Source: Ancylobacter polymorphus (GTDB lineage Bacteria; Pseudomonadota; Alphaproteobacteria; Rhizobiales; Xanthobacteraceae). From it: DNA of 64,000 nucleotides. Each line of letters begins with the position of its first letter. Within the stretch, counting starts at the first letter, position 1. The notes below the pieces were generated by a model. It did no database searches, had not been told where the DNA came from, and saw only the letters and a program-made list of their open reading frames with translations. Both the position numbers and the translations under genes were made by a program. This document shows positions 56,607 through 64,000 of this stretch, one piece after another. The DNA lies in the NCBI RefSeq assembly GCF_022836935.1, contig NZ_CP083239.1, positions 1,178,001 through 1,242,000 of the forward strand, in the 5' to 3' direction.

Positions 56607-57465
56607 TCGGGTTCTCGGTCTGCTGGCGCCGGCGCTCCTGCAGCAGGGCGATGATCGCCGCCGCCGTCTCCTCGATGGAACGGCGGGTCACGTCGATCAT
56701 CGGCCAGCCATGGCGGGCGCAGAGCCGGCGGGAAAAGGCGATCTCCTCCGCCACCGCCTCGCGGTCGGTATAGGTGTCGGCCGCCTGCGCGGCGTTCAGC
56801 CCGAGCAGCCGGTTGCGGCGGATTTCCACCACCCGGTCGGCGCTGGCGAGCAGGCCGACCACCAGCGGGCGCTTGAGATCGGCGAGGCCCGGCGGCACCG
56901 GCAGGCTCGGAACCAGCGGGATATTGGCGGTCTTGATGCCGCGATTGGCGAGATAGATGCTGGTCGGCGTCTTCGACGAGCGGGAAATGCCGAGCAGCAC
57001 GACATCGGCGGCTTCCAGCCCGTCCACATGCTGGCCGTCATCATGCATGACGGTGAAGTTCATCGCGTCGATGCGGCGGAAATAATCGCCGTCGAGCTGG
57101 TGCTGACCGCCGACGCGCGGCTCCGGCGCGCCGCCGAGATAGGCCTGGAACAGCTGCACGACAGGCGCCAGCACCGAAAGAACGGGCACGCCATGGTCGC
57201 GGCAATAGGTCTTCAGCCGGTTGCGCAGTTCCGGATCGGTCAGCGTGTAGAGCACGATGCCGGGAAATTCGTCGATCGCCTGCACGACCTTGTCGAGCTG
57301 CTTGTGCGAGCGCACCAGCGGATAAATGTGCTCGATCGGCTTCACGTCATATTGCGCCGCCGCCGCCCGGCCGACGCTGATCAGCGTCTCGCCGGTGGAA
57401 TCCGAGACGAGATGGAGGTGGTAGTAGCTTTCCGACGGGCGGTTGGCGTCAGTCACGCCGTTCAT
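56599..57465 (-). CDS. ppsR: Pyruvate, phosphate dikinase regulatory protein
   Basis: A bifunctional kinase/pyrophosphorylase (DUF299) that switches pyruvate-phosphate dikinase or PEP synthetase. The 288 residues from the ATG at 57465 show [13 protein letters not shown] and the P-loop-like [18 protein letters not shown] near 165. A DnaA-box-like site overlaps its start. It borders the probable replication origin. Confidence 0.93.
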   Translation of the reverse strand: MNGVTDANRPSESYYHLHLVSDSTGETLISVGRAAAAQYDVKPIEHIYPLVRSHKQLDKVVQAIDEFPGIVLYTLTDPELRNRLKTYCRDHGVPVLSVLAPVVQLFQAYLGGAPEPRVGGQHQLDGDYFRRIDAMNFTVMHDDGQHVDGLEAADVVLLGISRSSKTPTSIYLANRGIKTANIPLVPSLPVPPGLADLKRPLVVGLLASADRVVEIRRNRLLGLNAAQAADTYTDREAVAEEIAFSRRLCARHGWPMIDVTRRSIEETAAAIIALLQERRRQQTENPNG

Positions 57466-57791
57466 CCACAGGCCTGTGCATAGAATGGGAACAAGCCATG
57501 CCCTTCGCCGGTTCGCAAGGGGAGGGCTGGGGACAGCGGCGGTTTTCCTCCACAGGCGAGACCCTGTGCGCTTAATCAAGGCGCCTGCGGCGAACTGCGT
57601 GGATAACCTCGCACGCGGCGCTCAAGCCCTTAAACCGGCTGAAATTTGAATTCGTCCGCGGCCGGCGCGCCCGCGCCAAGGCTGGGGGTCGGTTGTGGGC
57701 GGGGAGGAACATCTCTAATCCCCTGCTCACTACACAGACAACCTTCTATTCAAAGTGCTTAAAGAAGTATGAAGAGGCAGGGGACAAGCGG
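57466..57791. other. Probable chromosomal replication origin (oriC), ppsR-hemE gap
   Basis: This 326-bp gene-free gap is in the same place as oriC of Caulobacter, next to hemE. It contains DnaA-box-like words: TCATCCACA at 57462-57470, TCCTCCACA at 57546-57554 and TTATCCACG (reverse) at 57598-57606. AT-richer stretches occur at about 57630-57655 and 57720-57775. Two exact parS cores lie within 8 kb. The location argues strongly, the boxes moderately. Confidence 0.6.
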
Positions 57792-58868
57792 ATGGAGAGC
57801 GCCGGAATGGACAGCGCCACGGCAGGGGCCAGCGTGACGAACAAGCCGATCCTGCTGCAGGCGCTGGAAGGCCATGTGCCCAGCCGCACGCCGATCTGGA
57901 TGATGCGCCAGGCCGGGCGCTATCTCGCCGAGTATCGCGAGGTGCGGGCCAAGGCCGGCGATTTCCTCACTTTGTGCTACACGCCCGATTATGCCGTCGA
58001 GGTGACGTTGCAGCCGATCCGCCGCTTCGGCTTCGACGCGGCGATCCTGTTCTCCGACATTCTCGTCGTGCCGCACGCGCTCGGCTGTCCGCTGACCTTC
58101 GAAGCCGGCGAGGGCCCGCGCCTCGTGCCGGTCACCACTGGCGCCGAACTCGCCGCCCTGCGCGAGACGCTGGACCCGGACAAGATCGACCGCGTGCTGG
58201 AAGCGGTCAGCCGCATCCGCGCCGAGCTGCCCGCCAAGACGGCGCTGCTCGGTTTCTGCGGCGCGCCGTGGACCGTGGCGACCTATATGGTTGCCGGGCG
58301 CGGCACGCCGGATCAGGCGCCGGCGCGCCTCGCCTCGCTCACCGACCCGGCCTTCTTCACCGCGCTGATCGACCTGCTGGTGGAAACCTCCGCCCGCTAT
58401 CTCGTTGGCCAGCTGAAAGCCGGCGCCGATGCGGTGCAGATTTTCGACAGCTGGGCCGGGGTGCTCGATCCCGAGAGCTTCCGCCGCTGGTCGATCGATC
58501 CCATCCGCCGCATCGTCGCCGCCGTGCGGGCGGAAGTGCCTGGCGCGCGCATCATCGCCTTCCCGAAGGGCGCGACGCTGTCCGGGCTCACTGAGATGGT
58601 GCAGGCGACGGGCGTGAACGCGGTCGGTCTCGACTGGACCGCCGACCGCAAGGCGACGCGCTATGCGCTGGGTGGCAAATGCGCGCTGCAGGGCAATCTC
58701 GATCCGCTCACCCTCATCGCCGGCGGAGCGGCGCTTGATTCCGCGATTGACGGCATTCTCGCGGATTTCCACGGCGCCTCGCATGTGTTCAATCTTGGCC
58801 ATGGCATCCGCCCGGAAACGCCGATCGCCCATGTCGAGCGGATGATCGCGCGGATTCGCGGCGTCTAG
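57792..58868 (+). CDS. hemE: Uroporphyrinogen decarboxylase
   Basis: Converts uroporphyrinogen III to coproporphyrinogen III in heme synthesis. The 358 residues from the ATG at 57792 (or 57807) hold [28 protein letters not shown] and L-Q-G-N-L-D-P, all expected. The TAG stop codon lies inside a palindromic repeat. It leads a run of hemE-hemJ-rho. Confidence 0.96.
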   Translation: MESAGMDSATAGASVTNKPILLQALEGHVPSRTPIWMMRQAGRYLAEYREVRAKAGDFLTLCYTPDYAVEVTLQPIRRFGFDAAILFSDILVVPHALGCPLTFEAGEGPRLVPVTTGAELAALRETLDPDKIDRVLEAVSRIRAELPAKTALLGFCGAPWTVATYMVAGRGTPDQAPARLASLTDPAFFTALIDLLVETSARYLVGQLKAGADAVQIFDSWAGVLDPESFRRWSIDPIRRIVAAVRAEVPGARIIAFPKGATLSGLTEMVQATGVNAVGLDWTADRKATRYALGGKCALQGNLDPLTLIAGGAALDSAIDGILADFHGASHVFNLGHGIRPETPIAHVERMIARIRGV

Positions 58869-58918
58869 AGCACGTTCCGATCTGACTGCATCGCAATCAG
58901 ATCGGTAAAGCGTTCTCT
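58866..58918 (+). repeat. Palindromic intergenic repeat, family P, copy 2
   Basis: The repeat starts with AGAGCACG and has the arms CCGATCTGA and TCAGATCGG around a centre. Its first base pairs include the hemE TAG stop. Related copies follow rho and lie before rpsA. Confidence 0.7.
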
Positions 58919-58974
58919 ATCAATACTTTAGAGACTGGTTCACCGAGGCTCTAGGCGAGGATCGAAGGCGGCCC

Positions 58975-59400
58975 ATGCTGTATGAGTGGATCAAGGTGCT
59001 GCATGTGATCGCCATCCTCTCCTGGATGGCCGGCCTGCTCTATCTGCCGCGGCTGATGGTCTATCACTGCGACGCGCCCAAGGGTTCGCCGCAGTCGGAA
59101 ACCTTCAAGGTGATGGAACGGCGCCTGCTCAAGGCGATCATGAACCCGGCGATGATCGTCGCCTGGCTCGCCGGCCTCTGGCTCGCCTGGGACGGCGGCT
59201 GGTTCGCCTCGGGCTGGTTTCACGTGAAACTGGCGCTGGTGCTGGCGATGAGCGGCTTTCATGGCGCGCTGTCGCGCTGGGTGAAGGATTTCGCTGCCGA
59301 CCGCAATGTCCGCCGGCCTCGCTTCTACCGCATCATGAACGAGGTGCCGACGCTGCTGATGATCGGCATCGTCATCATGGTCATCGTAAAGCCGTTTTGA
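58975..59400 (+). CDS. hemJ: Protoporphyrinogen oxidase HemJ
   Basis: A membrane enzyme that oxidises protoporphyrinogen IX. The 141 residues contain four membrane helices and start M-L-Y-E-W-I-K-V-L-H-V-I-A; His10 is a conserved heme-ligand candidate. R-L-M-V-Y-H, W-H-like F-H-V-K-L and G-A-L-S-R-W are family features. The coding region includes an exact parS core that encodes the F-H-V-K segment. It sits between hemE and rho. Confidence 0.93.
   Translation: MLYEWIKVLHVIAILSWMAGLLYLPRLMVYHCDAPKGSPQSETFKVMERRLLKAIMNPAMIVAWLAGLWLAWDGGWFASGWFHVKLALVLAMSGFHGALSRWVKDFAADRNVRRPRFYRIMNEVPTLLMIGIVIMVIVKPF
59217..59230. other. parS centromere-type site, copy 2, inside hemJ
   Basis: An exact GTTTCACGTGAAAC core, identical to the one at 49743-49756, embedded in hemJ codons 82-86. 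parS sites inside genes are normal near bacterial origins. Confidence 0.8.
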
Positions 59401-59642
59401 CGCGTTCAAAGCGTCACGCGGCGCACTTGCGCCGAATCGTGCCTTTGCCTATGGTGCGCGAACTCCACGAAGCTGGCTGTCGCTCCGTTCAGGCGGGCAT
59501 CTTCCCCGATGCCGCACGGTGTGCCGGATAGGAAGCCGATCCCCTCGGCCTGGGTCCGCAGACCAGCGCTTCCCACCTTTTGTCGTTTCGGCGGGACTTC
59601 CCGGCCGGCTACGTCCACATTTAGATATCGAGGCCTTTTCCC

Positions 59643-60906
<1,264 letters not shown>

Positions 60907-60908
<2 letters not shown>

Positions 60909-60955
60909 AGTGCGATCCGATCAGATTGAATCAATCTGATCGGTAAATCGCCCTC
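60907..60955 (+). repeat. Palindromic intergenic repeat, family P, copy 3
   Basis: The unit contains CCGATCAGATTGA, TCAATCTGATCGG and AATCGCCCT. The rho TAG overlaps its first bases. It matches copy 1 (3241-3285) best. Confidence 0.75.
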
Positions 60956-60967
60956 TAACTCTAAGAT

Positions 60968-61021
60968 AGAGAACGCGTTATCCGATCAGCTTGCGATGCA
61001 AGCTGATCGGCGCGTACTCTA
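60968..61021 (+). repeat. Palindromic intergenic repeat, family P, copy 4
   Basis: The perfect arms CCGATCAGCTTGC and GCAAGCTGATCGG surround a two-base centre. It sits in tandem with copy 3, before the next gene. Confidence 0.7.
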
Positions 61022-61058
61022 AGGCGCAAAGCCGAAAGTAGACCGCGGGGAGGCGGGC

Positions 61059-61463
61059 ATGAGGGCAGGGCAGTTCTACCGGCTTTCCGTCATGGCGCTT
61101 CCCCTCAGCCTGCTGCTGGCGCTGCCGGTGCAGGCCGGCGTCGCGGAACGCGAGCCGCCGCCAGCGGAACTCTGGCTGTTTGTTATCGGCATCGCCGCGC
61201 TTAGCTGGGTCATGGCCTGCCGGCGCTGGTGGCTTCCCCTCGCCGTGTGGCTGCCCACCGCCCTGTTCGTCGCCAGCCTCATCGCCGACTTCGCCGATCC
61301 CGTCATCGGGCCGGCAGTGCGGGCCGAACTCGGGCTCGCCTATGTGCTGCAGGCGGACCTCGCCGGCGCGCTGATGCTGGTGGTGCCGCTGATGCTGGCC
61401 AATGTGAAGTTCAGCCGGCTCGATACGGATAATCGACCGGGTGTACGGCGCCAGCGGCGCTGA
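61059..61463 (+). CDS. Small membrane protein of unknown function
   Basis: A 134-residue protein with a signal-like first helix (M-A-L-P-L-S-L-L-L-A-L-P-V-Q-A) and three more hydrophobic segments to about residue 120. I cannot name the family. A protein of this type is often found between rho and mnmE in related species. An ATTGCG/CGCAAT hairpin (61463-61478) follows its end. Confidence 0.65.
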   Translation: MRAGQFYRLSVMALPLSLLLALPVQAGVAEREPPPAELWLFVIGIAALSWVMACRRWWLPLAVWLPTALFVASLIADFADPVIGPAVRAELGLAYVLQADLAGALMLVVPLMLANVKFSRLDTDNRPGVRRQRR

Positions 61464-61797
61464 TTGCGGCTTCGCAATAAAGACGGCAGAATTTTCAAAA
61501 TATCTGGCAAGTACGCCTAAAATCCATCATTTCACCTCCGAAATGATGGCCTTCAGAAATGACTCAGGGCGGGCGACAGACATGTCGTCCGACCCATTCC
61601 TCGTAAAAGCCAAAACGCCCGCCAGCGGCCGTTTCTGTTGATCTGCGCGGGGGTGGGGGATTTTCTCCCCGGATTATCCACAGGCTTACCCACACTCGTC
61701 GCCGCGACGGCCGATTCGACCACAAAATGCTGCCGGCGGCGCCCGAACCTTCCGTTCCTGCCGGCAAGCCAGGGGAGGGCCTCACGGGCCCCTCCCT
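61464..61797. other. Gap with an exact DnaA box and a second near-box
   Basis: This 334-bp stretch has no gene. It contains TTATCCACA, the exact DnaA consensus (61674-61682), and TTACCCACA (61686-61694), 12 bp apart. An AT-richer run lies at about 61480-61560. A 10-bp perfect stem with 6-nt loop is at 61524-61549. It may be an alternative or auxiliary origin element. Confidence 0.5.
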
Positions 61798-63822
61798 TCA
61801 GCGGCCCCGGAGCAGCTCCTCCAGTCGATTCACCTCCGTAACGGGCAGTGAGCAGCTGCCGCCGCCGCAGACGAAGGCGGCAGGCGCGCCGACATCGCCT
61901 CCGCTGGTCAGGCTCGTCGCCTTCGCACGCGCGCGGTGATCGTCGGGCAGGGCCGAGGGATCGCTCACGCGCTGCACGCTGACATCGACCAGCGGCATCC
62001 GGCGGGCGGCGTCTGTGAGCGCGTCAGCCTCCGCACCCACGCCGATGACGACGACCTCGCGCGCCCGCAGCCTGGTGTCGAGCGCGTTAAGCAGGCCGGC
62101 ATGGCTGTAGAGATGCGGCGCGGCGCGCGGCAGCAGCGCCTCGAACAGGCGGTCAGCACGGGCGCGATAGGCCTCGTCCCCGGTCAGGATCGCCAGCCGC
62201 ACCAAATTGCGGGCGATCAGCGCCTGCGGGTTGGTCACCGCATCGTCGGCGGTGGCCTCCGGGCGCAGGATCAACCCTTCCGCGTCGGCGGCGGTGAGAT
62301 AATAGCCGCCCGCTTCCGTCGCGTGATGCGTTTCCAGCATCCCCTGCCAGGCAATCGCCTGATCGAGATAGGCCCGCTCGCCCGTCGCTTCCGCCAGCGC
62401 CAGCGCCGCGCCGATCATCGCGGCATAATCCGAGGCGAGACCGGGGAAGACCAGCCGGCCCGCGCGCCAGCTATGACCGAGCCGTCCGTCCTTCACCATC
62501 GATTCGGCGATGAAACGGAAGGCGCCAGCGGCCAGCTCCACCCATTCCGGCCGTCCGATTCGCGGCGCGGCGCCGACCAGCGCCGCGATCATCAGCCCGT
62601 TCCAGTCCGCCAGCACCTTGTCATCGCGGCCGGGCGGTACCCGCTTTTCTCGCACGGCCAGCAGCTTGTCGCGAAGCATGGCGAGCCGGATTTCGTCGGC
62701 GCCCGAGCGCTCCGTCTCCTTCAGCCGGTTGGGGATCGACACGCCTTCCCAATTGCCGAACGGGGCAATGTCGTAATGGCGGGCGAAGAACTCGGCGTCC
62801 TGCGCGCCCAGCGCGTCCAGCACTTGTTTGAGCGTCCAGACATAATAGCGGCCCTCATGGCCCTCGGAATCGGCGTCGAGGCTGGCGGCGAAGGCGCCGC
62901 CCTCGGTCATCATCTCGCGCTGCAGCCAGCCCACCGTCTCGATGGCGCGGGCGCGAAAAAGCTCGGCGCCGGTCTCGGCATAGGCGAGGCCGAGCAGGTC
63001 GAGGATCTGCGCATTGTCGTACAGCATCTTCTCGAAATGCGGCACCAGCCAGCGGTCATCGACGCTGTAGCGGGAATAGCCACCGCCAATATGGTCGTAG
63101 ATGCCGCCCTCGCTCATGCCGTCTAGCGCGTGCAGCGCGGCGTCGCGCAGCTTTTGCCGTCCGGTGCGCTCCCAGCCGCGCCACAGCAAATCAAGGAAAG
63201 GCGTGTTGGGGAATTTCGGCGAGCCCTGCAGTCCGCCATGCTCGGTATCCATGATGCCGAGAATGCGCCCGGCGATATCGTCCAGCTCATTAGTGCCGAT
63301 CACCACCTGGCCCGCCGGTCGCGCCTTCTGCCGCAGCCGCTCCAGCAGCGCCACGCGGTTCTGGGCAATGCGCGGATCGCCCGAGGCGTAGGCGTTCGCC
63401 ATGGTCTTCAGCACATCGGTGAAGGCGGGCTGGCCATAGCGCGCTTCCTTGGGGAAATAGGTGCCGCCCCAGAACGGCGCGCCTTCGGCGTCGAGGAACA
63501 TGGTCATCGGCCAGCCGCCCTGCACGCCGAGCTGCTGCAGCGCGGCCATGTAGATCTGGTCGACCTCCGGCCGCTCCTCGCGATCGACCTTGATGTTGAC
63601 GAACAGCTCGTTCATCACCGCCGCCGTCGCCGCGTCCTCGAAGCTCTCATGCGCCATCACATGGCACCAGTGGCAGGCGGCATAGCCGATGGAGAGCAGG
63701 ATCGGCCGGTTGCTGCGCCGCGCCTCGGCGAAGGCCTCCGGCGTCCATTCCCACCAGTCGACGGGGTTGTCCTTATGCTGGAGCAGATAGGGGCTGGCGG
63801 CGGCGGCGAGCTGGTTGGGCAA
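61798..63822 (-). CDS. DUF255 thioredoxin-domain protein (YyaL/SSP411 type)
   Basis: A 674-residue protein. The N-terminal thioredoxin-like DUF255 domain has [10 protein letters not shown] with Cys50 and Cys53 and the start [14 protein letters not shown]. The rest resembles a helical (alpha/alpha)6 glycosidase-like domain. YyaL homologues occur widely; no firm biochemical function is known. It is divergent from the mnmE-like start. Confidence 0.93.
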   Translation of the reverse strand: MPNQLAAAASPYLLQHKDNPVDWWEWTPEAFAEARRSNRPILLSIGYAACHWCHVMAHESFEDAATAAVMNELFVNIKVDREERPEVDQIYMAALQQLGVQGGWPMTMFLDAEGAPFWGGTYFPKEARYGQPAFTDVLKTMANAYASGDPRIAQNRVALLERLRQKARPAGQVVIGTNELDDIAGRILGIMDTEHGGLQGSPKFPNTPFLDLLWRGWERTGRQKLRDAALHALDGMSEGGIYDHIGGGYSRYSVDDRWLVPHFEKMLYDNAQILDLLGLAYAETGAELFRARAIETVGWLQREMMTEGGAFAASLDADSEGHEGRYYVWTLKQVLDALGAQDAEFFARHYDIAPFGNWEGVSIPNRLKETERSGADEIRLAMLRDKLLAVREKRVPPGRDDKVLADWNGLMIAALVGAAPRIGRPEWVELAAGAFRFIAESMVKDGRLGHSWRAGRLVFPGLASDYAAMIGAALALAEATGERAYLDQAIAWQGMLETHHATEAGGYYLTAADAEGLILRPEATADDAVTNPQALIARNLVRLAILTGDEAYRARADRLFEALLPRAAPHLYSHAGLLNALDTRLRAREVVVIGVGAEADALTDAARRMPLVDVSVQRVSDPSALPDDHRARAKATSLTSGGDVGAPAAFVCGGGSCSLPVTEVNRLEELLRGR

Positions 63823-63897
63823 GATGACGCTCCGGCTTGGGACGGGGTATCGTGGCGGCCGGTCAAGGCGGCCGATTCAACAGATAGGGCGTAGCGG

Positions 63898-64000
63898 GTG
63901 GACGTGCAGAAAAATAGCGCAATCGCGGCCGACGCAAAGGCGACGGTTCCGGGCGGCAGGGCAGGGAGCGGGGCGTGGGGTGACACCATCGCGGCGGTCT
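63898..64000 (+). CDS. mnmE: Probable start of tRNA modification GTPase MnmE, cut by window end
   Basis: A GTG at 63898 opens an uninterrupted frame to the window end. Residues 28-34 read G-D-T-I-A-A-V, close to the D-T-I-x-A-L/V that begins MnmE proteins. MnmE following rho and a small membrane protein is the common order in this group, usually leading to mnmG, rsmG, parA and parB. Only 34 residues are visible and the first 27 are a non-conserved extension, so the call is inferred. Confidence 0.55.
   Translation, partial: MDVQKNSAIAADAKATVPGGRAGSGAWGDTIAAV

Overview
The window is GC-rich, tightly packed chromosomal DNA from an alphaproteobacterium of the Hyphomicrobiales. Gene orders such as hisB-DUF2628-hisHAF-hisE, hslV/hslU, secB divergent from a Tim44-like gene with mltA and smr, dnaQ-coaE-aroE-maf-ppsR-hemE-hemJ-rho, hrcA-grpE and aroA-cmk support this. 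The NAD-dependent, molybdenum-containing formate dehydrogenase operon (fdsGBA-fdhD-fdsD) and the overall composition suggest a Xanthobacteraceae-like organism, but the genus cannot be fixed from the sequence alone.

Layout. 0-1.2 kb holds the end of an EamA transporter, a frameshifted IS5-type transposase remnant and a SnoaL-like gene. 1.2-9.5 kb holds rpsA and the aroA-cmk block, separated by an accessory stretch with a two-gene toxin/antitoxin-like unit, an odd tRNA, cobF and a carboxymuconolactone-decarboxylase-like gene. 9.6-14.4 kb has tRNA-Ala and a leftward operon of alkaline phosphatase, a DUF3299-like exported protein and a MacB-like ABC transporter whose permease carries a regular ladder of histidines. 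14.4-20.3 kb holds a cupin gene, gnd-zwf-HAD phosphatase, and a KefB-type antiporter. 20.6-26.6 kb is the formate dehydrogenase operon. 26.9-34.6 kb holds SOS-box-controlled comM, olsB, hsp20-DUF1150, gshB-yraN-rsmI and an LpoA-like lipoprotein gene. A low-GC DUF3800 gene sits at 34.7-35.5 kb. 35.6-46.6 kb carries hemW-rdgB-rph, hrcA-grpE, alkB, coaA and the histidine operon. 46.8-49.7 kb holds hslV, a membrane protein and hslU. 49.9-64 kb is the block around the probable replication origin, ending with the first codons of mnmE.

The right-hand part looks like the chromosomal origin domain. There are two exact copies of the 14-bp parS core (49743-49756 and, inside hemJ, 59217-59230). DnaA-box-like sites lie in the ppsR-hemE gap, the position of the known origin in Caulobacter, and a second pair lies between rho and mnmE. 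Several palindromic intergenic repeat families are scattered through the window, two copies of which supply the stop codons of hemE and rho.

Most genes are standard housekeeping functions. The points most worth checking are the serine-type tRNA body with a leucine CAA anticodon, the His-ladder ABC transporter coupled to alkaline phosphatase, the origin/parS elements, the SOS boxes before comM, and the two small foreign-looking inserts (3.7-4.5 kb and 34.6-35.6 kb).
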